IMG/VR virus record: IMGVR_UViG_3300008625_000062
Location: 1-25,774 of that record
Length of the DNA stretch: 25,774 bases
Reading direction: 5' to 3' (one strand)
Source of the DNA: a virus
The notes beneath the pieces were generated by a model that had not been told where the DNA came from, did not search any database, and saw only the letters and a list, made by a program, of their open reading frames with translations. Shown here one piece after another: positions 19,484-25,774 of the stretch (the stretch's first letter is position 1; the number at the start of each line of letters is the position of its first letter). Both the position numbers and the translations under genes were made by a program.

Positions 19484-19840
19484 ATGAAATCAAATACACC
19501 CTATCTCATGGTATACAAACACGGATTTATTGACATCGCTCCTGAGCTAACAAAAAGTGAACTTAGGATATTTTCCCATATCTTCAATAAGACTAATTTT
19601 GGTAATATCTGCTATGAAAACCAGAAGGATATTGCTAGTGCATTAGAAATGTATGCATCGCATGTGTCTTCTGGAGTTCGAAAGATAATCAAATTAGATC
19701 TAATGCAGAAGTATAGACATGGCTTCATGTTAAATCCTGAGTATTGTGTTTTAGGTCCTATGGATGAGAAACCTAAATTGCACTCTATTTACACTAAATT
19801 AACTAAAAAGGAGAAAGCTGTTGGAATTACTGAAGAATAG
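19484..19840 (+). CDS. winged-helix regulator or replication initiator (RepL-like)
   Basis: This 118-residue protein has a winged-helix core. LTKSELRIFSHIFNKTNFGN is the first helix. YENQKDIASALEMYASHVSSGVRKIIKLDL is the helix-turn-helix with its recognition helix. YRHGFMLNPEYCVLGP is the wing, with the LNP-G pattern seen in RepL-type plasmid replication proteins. The basic tail is LTKKEKA. It is the first rightward gene and is read from a probable leaderless promoter. Iteron-like GTAACTTT repeats lie directly upstream, and the same element recurs at the 22770 promoter. I infer that it binds these repeats, as autoregulator, late activator or origin-binding protein. Confidence 0.65.
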   Translation: MKSNTPYLMVYKHGFIDIAPELTKSELRIFSHIFNKTNFGNICYENQKDIASALEMYASHVSSGVRKIIKLDLMQKYRHGFMLNPEYCVLGPMDEKPKLHSIYTKLTKKEKAVGITEE

Positions 19841-20222
19841 GTTAGAAGATCAGTTACTAAGTAGTTATCATAGCTATCCTGCTTACGAGAAGAGGGAGAT
19901 CAAACGTGGGTACATCTACATACTGCGAGATGATGTATTTCCTGAGTATATCAAAATAGGAATGACTAGAGATTTAGCTAAACGTTACAGAGACTATAAT
20001 CAACATAAACCCTTTAATACAGCTGAATTTATTGCTGTAAGTGAGGTTTTTAATGATGTAGTGACTGTAGAGAAGAAAATCTTAGCAGCCCTAGTTAAAG
20101 AGATTACTCCTATTGGAGCTAAGAAAGAATGGTTTGAAGCTGTGCACGAAGATAGATTAAAAGAAATAGTGGAAGAAGCAGAGCAGCACTTTCACTTATA
20201 CATGCCAAGTGAGGATATTTAA
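19821..20222 (+). CDS. GIY-YIG-superfamily protein, T5orf172/MUG113 type
   Basis: This 133-residue protein has the core strand GYIYILRDD (30-38) followed by YIKIGMTRDLAKRYRDYN (43-60). That gives the Y-x-Y, K-I-G-x-T and arginine positions of the GIY-YIG fold in its T5orf172 version. A glutamate in VEKKILAAL (E84) and KEWFEA follow at the expected places. Such proteins are nucleases or DNA-binding proteins. The start is TTG with AAGGAG 8 bases upstream, and it overlaps the regulator gene by 20 bases. Its stop overlaps the small terminase start (TAATG). The position inside a packaging operon suggests a role in DNA processing at packaging, or a homing-type relic. No free-standing mobile element is visible. 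Confidence 0.72.
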   Translation: MELLKNRLEDQLLSSYHSYPAYEKREIKRGYIYILRDDVFPEYIKIGMTRDLAKRYRDYNQHKPFNTAEFIAVSEVFNDVVTVEKKILAALVKEITPIGAKKEWFEAVHEDRLKEIVEEAEQHFHLYMPSEDI

Positions 20223-20971
20223 TGAGATTGACTGAAAAGACTAACGCTATTGCTAAGAAAGACCCTGAATCTAAACTGTCTGTTGCACAATTACAGGGTA
20301 CGCTTCCTTCAAATATGCGTAAGTATGTGACCCAAGATATGGTTGATGTAGTTAATGACACTGAGGATGGGGACTTCAGAGAGCACTACAGGAACAATGT
20401 GCTTAGTTTTGCTTCTGTATTGAAAGCAGGTAAGTACAAAACACTGGATTATATTAATGCAGTTAAATTTGTTAGTTACAAGCTGTTAGGAGACGGAAAT
20501 ACGCTAGCGTATAGTAAGACGTTCCCTGAGAGATACCAGAGATTAGTGGATAAGGGTATTACAGGTAAGAATATTGCCTCATACTCTACTGCCTACAATC
20601 GTAATGATTTAGTTAATAAGATTATGGAGCAGTCTCTTGTACCTGTACATGTTCTTAATATGGATCTGCATCAGGAAGCTATTAACATGCAGGCGGATTT
20701 AATGCGTACTGCTAAGTCTGAAACTGTGAGACAAAAAGCTGCTGAATGTTTAATTGTACAGCTTAAAGCTCCTGAGACTGCTAAAGTAGAAGTAGATGTT
20801 AATTATAACAGTGATGTAGTGGATGACTTAAGAGCTACTACTAAAGCTTTAGCTCAACAACAGCTTAAGATGATTCAAGCAGGGCATATGAGTGCACAGG
20901 AAGCGGCACACTCTGATATTATTGCTAAGAAGACTAGTATAGTTGAAACAGAATACCAGGAGGTACCTTGA
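20222..20971 (+). CDS. probable terminase small subunit
   Basis: This 249-residue, mostly helical protein sits one small gene before the large terminase. It has a polar N-terminus, a helical middle with SETVRQKAAECLIVQLKAPE, and a C-terminal helix LRATTKALAQQQLKMIQAG. It ends in an extended tail that could contact the large subunit. Small terminases recognise the packaging site as ring oligomers and stimulate the large-subunit motor. No single motif proves the assignment. Gene order, size and helical content support it. GAGG lies 9 bases before the ATG. Confidence 0.68.
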   Translation: MRLTEKTNAIAKKDPESKLSVAQLQGTLPSNMRKYVTQDMVDVVNDTEDGDFREHYRNNVLSFASVLKAGKYKTLDYINAVKFVSYKLLGDGNTLAYSKTFPERYQRLVDKGITGKNIASYSTAYNRNDLVNKIMEQSLVPVHVLNMDLHQEAINMQADLMRTAKSETVRQKAAECLIVQLKAPETAKVEVDVNYNSDVVDDLRATTKALAQQQLKMIQAGHMSAQEAAHSDIIAKKTSIVETEYQEVP

Positions 20972-21165
20972 TACACTGCATGAATGATTGTATAACTAAA
21001 TTAAAAGCTATTAAGCAATTAGCTAAAGAAGGGATGCATGAATCCCCAGATGTAGTACAAAGGATGAAGTTTGAACAGATATCTATGGAAGTCAGCTACT
21101 TAATTTCTGAAGCAGAGGATGACGATGCTAAACGAGTTAAAGAGCTACGGAGTTACCGCCTGTAA
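20968..21165 (+). CDS. 65-residue helical protein between the terminase genes
   Basis: Two helices (ITKLKAIKQLAKEGM and RMKFEQISMEVSYLISEAEDDD) suggest a helical hairpin with an acidic turn. The TTG start at 20968 is preferred, because AGGAGG ends 4 bases upstream. The ATG at 20980 lies 16 bases from that site. It overlaps the small terminase stop and the large terminase start (TAATG), so all three are translationally coupled. It may be a packaging accessory protein. Confidence 0.58.
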   Translation: MIHCMNDCITKLKAIKQLAKEGMHESPDVVQRMKFEQISMEVSYLISEAEDDDAKRVKELRSYRL

Positions 21166-22766
21166 TGTCAGAATTAATTAAAAAGACAGTTGAGGAGTGG
21201 CTTAATGATATTAGTTACGCTCCTGATCCAAATTACGTTCCTAGTGAGTTTGCACTAGAATTTGTTAGTTTTATTAAATTAGTTAATGGTGAAAGGGGAG
21301 AGGAGAATAAAACCCCTGTAATTCACTATCAAATGTTAGATAACATTGTAGGCAAGAAGCAGAATACAGTGAATATGTGTTCTCGTGGTTTAGCTAAGAC
21401 TACTATCATGGCTGAATACTTATTCTTGTATCTAGCAGTATACGGATCTATCCCAGGGTTTGGAGATGTAGATTATGCTTTGTATGTGTCAGACTCAATT
21501 GAGAATGGTGTAAAGAAGATGAGGCTACGTTTAGAAAGACGCTGTCAGAATAGCCCTTTCCTACTTCAATACTTAGAGGCGGCTAAATTTACTGATATTA
21601 GATGGTATTTTAAGAATAAAGAGGGTAAAGAGCTAGTTGTAACAGGTCATGGTGCTAAGACAGGTGTACGTGGAACCGTGGAACTAAATACTAGACCTCA
21701 ATTAGCTATTCTGGATGACTTAATCTCTGATGATGATGCTAGATCCCCTACTGTAATTGAGAGTGTAGAGAACACTGTATACTCAGCTATTGATTATGCG
21801 TTGCACCCAGCTAAACGTAAAGTAATCTGGTCAGGTACCCCTTTTAACGCTAAAGACCCATTGTATAAAGCAGTAGAATCTGGGGCATGGCATGTAAATG
21901 TATACCCAGTATGTGAAGAGTTCCCTGTAAGTGAGGAAAATTTTAGAGGTGCTTGGGAAGATAGATTTAATTATGACTACGTGTATGGACAATATACTAA
22001 ATCTAAAGCAGCAGGTAAGATAGATAGCTTCAACCAGGAGCTTATGCTACGCATTATGTCTGATGAAGAGCGTTTGATTAACGATTCTGATATAACTTGG
22101 TACAAACACGCTAATGTTAAGCAGAATATGAGTGCTTACAACTTCTATATTACTACTGACTTTGCAACAAGTAACAAGGAATCAGCGGACTTCTCTGTGA
22201 TTTCAGTATGGGCTTATACTAACAATGGTGACTGGCTATGGGTAGATGGTTTCTGCAAACAGGCACTGATGAACGAATCTATTGATGAATTATTTAGATT
22301 AGCTCAGAAATATGTTCCTCAAGAAGTAGGAATTGAGGTGACAGGACAGCAAGGAGGTTTTGTTAGTTGGATTCAAGCTGAAATGCAGACTCGTAATATT
22401 TATTTTAATTTAAGTAAGGGAAAGAGCTCTACACAAGTTGGTATTCGTCCCACTAAAGATAAAATGAGCAGGTTTCAAACAAATGCCCTTCCTTTGTTTA
22501 AAGCAGGTAAGATATGGCTACCTGAAGAATTACGAGATTCTAAAGAGTTAGCTGAAATGTTAAATGAGTTGAATTTAGCTACGATTAAAGGATTTAAGTC
22601 TAAGCATGATGATGTTATTGATACTATCACAATGTTAGGTGAAATTAACGCTTGGAAACCTTCAGAAGTATCTACTGAAATAGATGAGAATGGTAGAAGT
22701 GCTTTTAGTAAGTACTGGGATGAACCTGAAACAGCAGAAGAAGGCAATAGTTCATACTTTGTATAA
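21165..22766 (+). CDS. terL: terminase large subunit (packaging ATPase-nuclease)
   Basis: This 533-residue packaging motor has a Walker A-type loop SRGLAKTT (73-80), Walker B QLAILDDL (D184, D185) and a coupling-motif region WSGTPF (222-227). The C-terminal RNase H-like nuclease has FYITTDFATS (D332), a central VGIEVTG acidic strand and HDDVIDTI near the end as its last acidic pair. It pumps DNA into proheads with ATP and cuts the concatemer. The size and motif style fit short-tailed phages of the T7/N4 group. There is no own ribosome site, so it depends on coupling with the upstream gene. A promoter for the structural genes begins right after its stop. Confidence 0.92.
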   Translation: MSELIKKTVEEWLNDISYAPDPNYVPSEFALEFVSFIKLVNGERGEENKTPVIHYQMLDNIVGKKQNTVNMCSRGLAKTTIMAEYLFLYLAVYGSIPGFGDVDYALYVSDSIENGVKKMRLRLERRCQNSPFLLQYLEAAKFTDIRWYFKNKEGKELVVTGHGAKTGVRGTVELNTRPQLAILDDLISDDDARSPTVIESVENTVYSAIDYALHPAKRKVIWSGTPFNAKDPLYKAVESGAWHVNVYPVCEEFPVSEENFRGAWEDRFNYDYVYGQYTKSKAAGKIDSFNQELMLRIMSDEERLINDSDITWYKHANVKQNMSAYNFYITTDFATSNKESADFSVISVWAYTNNGDWLWVDGFCKQALMNESIDELFRLAQKYVPQEVGIEVTGQQGGFVSWIQAEMQTRNIYFNLSKGKSSTQVGIRPTKDKMSRFQTNALPLFKAGKIWLPEELRDSKELAEMLNELNLATIKGFKSKHDDVIDTITMLGEINAWKPSEVSTEIDENGRSAFSKYWDEPETAEEGNSSYFV

Positions 22767-22798
22767 AAGTTACATCTAAGTAGATAACGTGGTATGAT
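22766..22798 (+). promoter_or_regulatory. sigma70-type promoter with overlapping AAAGTTAC element
   Basis: TTACAT (22770-22775) and TATGAT (22793-22798) are 17 bases apart, with TGG just before the -10. The -35 is identical to that of the 19449 promoter. An AAAGTTAC copy of the divergence-region repeat (22766-22773) overlaps it. It would drive the adaptor and virion genes. Confidence 0.65.
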
Positions 22799-22828
22799 AA
22801 ATACACAATAAATATTTTGAGGTATTTT

Positions 22829-23497
22829 GTGAAAGTTTACGAATACATAGAATTTCTAGTTAATGGTGAATTAAGTCAGTTATCTGTGGCAGACGTAGGT
22901 GACGTATCTCCTGGCGGAGCGTCACCTACTAGTACTCAGACTACAAATAGAGATAAGTTACGTTCATACATTAACTTAGCTAATATTGAATTACATAAAA
23001 AGTTTAATATTGTGCAGAAAGAAATGGAATTAGACTTTGCTTTAAATGGTGAAGAGTTTAAACTAGATGACGATTTTCTACATGCTATAAGTTGTGCTTT
23101 CACTGATGGTACAGAAATTCCTATTAATAATGATAAAACTAAATTTGTTAATGGTGTAGATACAAATGTATCTGTGATGTTTAGAGATCCTAGTAAAGTT
23201 GTCATTAAGGGCACAGATGATGATGGCAGAAAAGATATGGTAGTTGTGTATGCAGCTGCCCCTAAATTAGCTAAATCTATCACTATTAACTTACAACTGC
23301 CCCAACTATACACTGAAGCTCTATTAAATTATGTTGCTTATAAAGCACATGCTTCTATTAATGGTGATATGAAAGCAGAGAATAATACTTATTACTTACG
23401 TTACAACGAAAGCTGTAAACAAATTAACATGTTAGGACTAGTAAATCCTGATAATTTAGATTCAAATACTAAATTAGAAGATAGAGGGTTTATTTAG
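22829..23497 (+). CDS. probable head-tail adaptor protein
   Basis: I choose the GTG at 22829 (222 residues), because TTGAGG lies 6 bases upstream. The TTG at 22817 is itself part of that site. The N-terminal YEYIEFLVNG and the helix RDKLRSYINLANIELHKKF come before and after a GDVSPGGASPTST linker. Near the C-terminus is LPQLYTEALLNYVAYKAH followed by NTYYLRYNESCKQI. The PxxYxEALLxYVxYxAH pattern with a following helix is typical of phage adaptor/connector proteins of the DUF6682-like group, which join portal and tail. The assignment is by pattern and position. A strong inverted repeat lies within codons 23-34. Confidence 0.62.
   Translation: MKVYEYIEFLVNGELSQLSVADVGDVSPGGASPTSTQTTNRDKLRSYINLANIELHKKFNIVQKEMELDFALNGEEFKLDDDFLHAISCAFTDGTEIPINNDKTKFVNGVDTNVSVMFRDPSKVVIKGTDDDGRKDMVVVYAAAPKLAKSITINLQLPQLYTEALLNYVAYKAHASINGDMKAENNTYYLRYNESCKQINMLGLVNPDNLDSNTKLEDRGFI
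22895..22929. repeat. strong bipartite hairpin inside the adaptor gene
   Basis: GTAGGTGACG (22895-22904) and CGTCACCTAC (22920-22929) are a perfect 10-bp inverted repeat. Inside, CTCC/GGAG adds 4 bp after a 3-base bulge, closing on a 4-base loop. It is the most stable-looking inverted repeat in the rightward half and lies in codons for a Gly/Pro/Ser/Thr linker. No T-run follows. Confidence 0.75.
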
Positions 23498-23505
23498 AAA
23501 ACTAG

Positions 23506-23514
23506 TGCTATAAT
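23506..23514 (+). promoter_or_regulatory. extended -10 promoter
   Basis: TGCTATAAT (23506-23514) is a perfect extended -10 box just after the adaptor stop, about 57 bases before the next ATG. No good -35 is seen 17 bases upstream, as is usual for extended -10 promoters. The same nine bases occur in the minus-strand promoter at 15520. Confidence 0.6.
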
Positions 23515-23571
23515 AGAGACAAATTAATTGCATGCCAAATGCTGAGAACAACCTCCAGGAGGAGTTAAATA

Positions 23572-23949
23572 ATGGCTTATTACGATACAATCAACCTTGT
23601 TGCAGGAGACGACAAACCTGAATTAAACTTCACGTTAAGAGACTCCAACACTGCAGCTACAGGTAAAACGTTAGATGAAGATGATGCTACTACATGGGCA
23701 CCTATTGATTTAACAGCAGAGACTGTAAAAGTTCATTTTAGACTTCTAGGAAGTGACACAATTCTTGACACTATGACATGTGGTAAGACAGCGCCTTATA
23801 CAAGTGGGCAATGTTTTATGCAATGGAACGCCACGACTTTAGATGTTGATGCTGGTACTTATGAAGGTGAAATCGAGCTAGAAGATTCTTCAGGTAAAAA
23901 GCAAACTATATTCGACAAATTAAAGTTTAAGGTAAGAGCCGACTTCTAA
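23572..23949 (+). CDS. beta-rich virion protein, baseplate/fibre-type domain
   Basis: This 125-residue protein is built almost only of strands: NLVAGDDKPELNFTLRDS, then VKVHFRLLGSDTILDTM, then AGTYEGEIELEDSSGKKQTIFD and KLKFKVRADF. This order resembles the Ig-like N-terminal domain of phage upper baseplate (BppU-type) and related structural proteins. A strong AGGAGG site precedes the ATG, and it has its own promoter, so it is probably made in high amounts. The precise place in the virion is unknown. Confidence 0.62.
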   Translation: MAYYDTINLVAGDDKPELNFTLRDSNTAATGKTLDEDDATTWAPIDLTAETVKVHFRLLGSDTILDTMTCGKTAPYTSGQCFMQWNATTLDVDAGTYEGEIELEDSSGKKQTIFDKLKFKVRADF

Positions 23950-23951
23950 CT

Positions 23952-24758
23952 GTGGCTATTAGAGCTACAATTAACTTAGTTCAGATACAGGCTTCAACGT
24001 CTATTGTTAAAGTTGAGGCTCAAACAACTTACGAGAAAACTAACGCTACTGGTATTTGGATAGACCCAGATAGTAACAATAGAATGCCTAAGGAAGAGCT
24101 CCCATTAGCGGATGTTCAGATTAGAGTTCTTACTAAAGTTTTAGAAGACACGGCTACTATTGAAGAAAGTAAAGCTTTTGACTTTATAACACCTAAGAGT
24201 GACACACTAGGTACTTTAGTTGAGAACTTTATGAAAGCTGTAAGTTACAAACGCAATTTTACAGATACGTTTACATTAGATGATGCTAGCCAGATAGACA
24301 AAGACTTCTATGGTAACAAGGGCAATATATTCAGTATTATGGATATTATTGGCTTAGACCAGAGTAAGGTACTAACTGATAGCTACACATTCTCAGAAGT
24401 AATTACAGTAGCTTTATTATTTGAAAGAGATTTTACAGATACTGCCACAGTGCAAGATGTTGCTAGCGCAAACATCATTAAAGCATTAACTGATAGCTTC
24501 AGTTTAGATGATGGTTTATATGTAGATAAAGACTACTATGGTAGTAAAGGCGATGGTTTAAATTTCACTGAGATATTAGATACTAATTTAGGTAAAGGAA
24601 TATCTGATATTTTCACATTTACTGAGGAACATGGTTTACAATTAAGTAAAACATTCACAGGTACTGATACATTTAGTATAGGTGACACAGTAAGTATTAA
24701 TAGAGTTTCAGGACGTGTACTTAATGGTGCTGCTCTGAATGTTGCAACAATAAACTAG
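23952..24758 (+). CDS. repetitive virion protein with DT/DS-F strand repeats
   Basis: This 268-residue protein starts at GTG, 2 bases after the previous stop and without a clear ribosome site. From about residue 100 it repeats a motif of the type TDTFTLDD, TDSYTFSE, TDTATVQD, TDSFSLDD and SDIFTFTE, mostly every 35-40 residues. Within this, residues 101-126 (with KDFYGNKGN) and 178-202 (with KDYYGSKGD) look like two copies of one larger unit. Such repeats form stacked strands and are common in fibre or decoration proteins of marine phages. The N-terminal 60 residues are also beta-rich and could form the attachment domain. Confidence 0.65.
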   Translation: MAIRATINLVQIQASTSIVKVEAQTTYEKTNATGIWIDPDSNNRMPKEELPLADVQIRVLTKVLEDTATIEESKAFDFITPKSDTLGTLVENFMKAVSYKRNFTDTFTLDDASQIDKDFYGNKGNIFSIMDIIGLDQSKVLTDSYTFSEVITVALLFERDFTDTATVQDVASANIIKALTDSFSLDDGLYVDKDYYGSKGDGLNFTEILDTNLGKGISDIFTFTEEHGLQLSKTFTGTDTFSIGDTVSINRVSGRVLNGAALNVATIN

Positions 24759-24770
24759 GAGTTTATAAAA

Positions 24771-25202
24771 ATGGTTAACGATAAATTAGCACTGACGGGT
24801 GCTTTAGAAATTAAGCTTAATAATGAAGTAGTGCAGAAGACACATAACTTAGTTGTTACAGCAGGTAAAGAGTGGGTAGCAGATAGAATGAAAGGTACTA
24901 ACTCAGCTATGTCACATATGGCAGTAGGTACAGGTACAACAGGAGCTGCAGATGATACTAAGACTACTTTAGTTACAGAGACAGATAGAAATGCTTTGAC
25001 TACAGCAGGTGGTACAGTATCAGGTGCTACAATTACTTATGAGTGCACATGGGCAGCAGGTGATGCTACAGCAGCTATTACTGAAGCAGGTATCTTTGAT
25101 GCAGCTACAGGTGGTGACATGCTAGCACGTACTGTATTTGCAGTTGTTAATAAAGGTGCCTTAGACTCAATGACAATTACTTGGACAATCACAGTAAGTT
25201 AA
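24771..25202 (+). CDS. phage structural protein, tail-fibre-associated family
   Basis: This 143-residue protein has NLVVTAGKEWVADRM, then MSHMAVGTGTTGAA and, near the C-terminus, AAITEAGIFDAATGGDMLARTVF and VVNKGALDSMTITWTITV. This succession of motifs marks a family common in tailed phages, usually found among tail and fibre genes. It is rich in Gly, Ala and Thr and wholly beta-like. AGGAG lies before the ATG. The precise role is unknown. Confidence 0.72.
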   Translation: MVNDKLALTGALEIKLNNEVVQKTHNLVVTAGKEWVADRMKGTNSAMSHMAVGTGTTGAADDTKTTLVTETDRNALTTAGGTVSGATITYECTWAAGDATAAITEAGIFDAATGGDMLARTVFAVVNKGALDSMTITWTITVS

Positions 25203-25206
25203 GATT

Positions 25207-25566
25207 ATGGCAGTTAAATTCAGTAACAATGCAGCAACGACATTAGATGGAGCTATCACAGCTTTAGCTACGTCTATTACTGTCAATGATGTTACTGCAT
25301 TACCTACGTTATCAGGTTCAGACTACACATACTTAACATTATCTAATGTTGCAGGTACAAGCTTAGAGATTGTGAAAGTAACAGCTATAAATAGTACTAC
25401 TAAAGTATTAACAGTTATACGAGCACAAGATGATACAACTGCTAAAGCATTTGCAAATGGTGATTTGTGTGAATTAAGACTAACAGTAGCAGGTTTAAAT
25501 GATGCAGCTAGTCAGAATGATGATGCAGCAGGTACTGCAGTAGCTATGTCAATCGCATTGGGCTAG
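25207..25566 (+). CDS. small virion protein, fibre-type N-terminal domain family
   Basis: This 119-residue protein begins MAVKFSNNAATTLDGAI and continues with SITVNDVTALP, LEIVKVTAIN, VIRAQDDTTAKAFANGD and ELRLTVAGLND. The order of these strands is typical of a small domain found at the start of phage tail fibres or as a separate structural protein. It follows the previous stop by 4 bases. It has no strong ribosome site and may be coupled. Confidence 0.68.
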   Translation: MAVKFSNNAATTLDGAITALATSITVNDVTALPTLSGSDYTYLTLSNVAGTSLEIVKVTAINSTTKVLTVIRAQDDTTAKAFANGDLCELRLTVAGLNDAASQNDDAAGTAVAMSIALG

Positions 25567-25574
25567 GAGAAATA

Positions 25575-25774
25575 ATGGCAAATACATTCAAATTAAAAAC
25601 AAAGGCAAGTGTAGGTACATCACTTACTACAGTCTACACAGTACCTACTACACCATCTACTACTACGGTAGTCATTGGACTAACTGTAGCTAATAAGACA
25701 GGTGCTTCAGTAAATGCTAGTGCTCAGATTGTTACAGCTTCTACTACAGGTGAGAATGCAGATGATGTGTATAT
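25575..25774 (+). CDS. 5' part of a virion protein, cut by the window edge
   Basis: The frame is open from the ATG at 25575 to the end of the window (66 codons). TAGGAG lies 5 bases upstream. It begins MANTFKLKTKASVG, continues with TVYTVPTTPSTTTVVIGL and is rich in Thr, Ser and Val. This is the pattern of small phage structural proteins found beside fibre genes. The C-terminal part is not visible. Confidence 0.68.
   Translation, partial: MANTFKLKTKASVGTSLTTVYTVPTTPSTTTVVIGLTVANKTGASVNASAQIVTASTTGENADDVY

Noticed and set aside
20119-20361. Leftward open frames under the terminase and structural genes (also 22475-22747 and 22936-23313)
   Set aside because: They are antisense shadows of convincing rightward genes, with no promoter or ribosome site.

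Overview
The window is a piece of a tailed double-stranded DNA phage genome (Caudoviricetes). It is AT-rich, densely packed and has no tRNA, rRNA, CRISPR array or insertion sequence that I can see. The gene set is a family A DNA polymerase, a helicase-primase, a single-subunit RNA polymerase, an AAA+/VWA pair and terminase genes. Together with the promoter architecture it points to a distant relative of N4-type podoviruses (Schitoviridae or a sister group). Host-like sigma70 promoters, AAGGAG-type ribosome binding sites and a TTCG-loop terminator fit a proteobacterial host. The host itself is inference.

Layout. Positions 1-18919 are transcribed leftward (- strand). From left to right they hold a winged-helix protein, a RecA-like ATPase, a helicase-primase, a PD-(D/E)XK nuclease, the DNA polymerase, a zinc-motif/VWA protein with a MoxR-like ATPase, a belt of small proteins (about 10.4-13.9 kb) including a MazG-like enzyme and several zinc-ribbon or membrane miniproteins, an SF1 helicase, a 591-residue T7/N4-type RNA polymerase and three small genes nearest the divergence point. 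Positions 18920-19483 are a 564-base non-coding divergence region rich in hairpins, repeats and promoters. Positions 19484-25774 are transcribed rightward: a winged-helix regulator, a GIY-YIG/T5orf172 protein, small and large terminase, an adaptor-like protein and a run of virion proteins.

Main observation. Four sites, all placed directly upstream of leftward genes (10659, 15701, 18567, 18960), form mini-hairpins with a stem of at least 5 bp and a 3-base GNA loop (GAA or GGA). Each has a conserved C at a fixed distance on the side towards the gene. This matches, in loop class, spacing and orientation, the single-stranded hairpin promoters used by the giant virion RNA polymerase of phage N4. 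The virion polymerase gene is not in this window, so the sites predict that it lies elsewhere in the genome.

How it may work together (inference). Virion RNAP would start early leftward transcription from the hairpins. The 591-residue polymerase, which looks like an unsplit version of the two-subunit N4 RNAPII, would transcribe the replication genes. Host sigma70 polymerase would transcribe the rightward genes from promoters at 19449, 22770 and 23506. A repeated AAAGTTAC/GTAACTTT element lies in the divergence region and recurs at the 22770 promoter. It could be the binding site of the winged-helix protein at 19484, acting as regulator or replication initiator. Short genes at 1-72, 4919-5059, 10677-10853, 10856-10984, 12661-12825 and 15549-15677 were read directly from the sequence, and several starts were moved to match ribosome binding sites.
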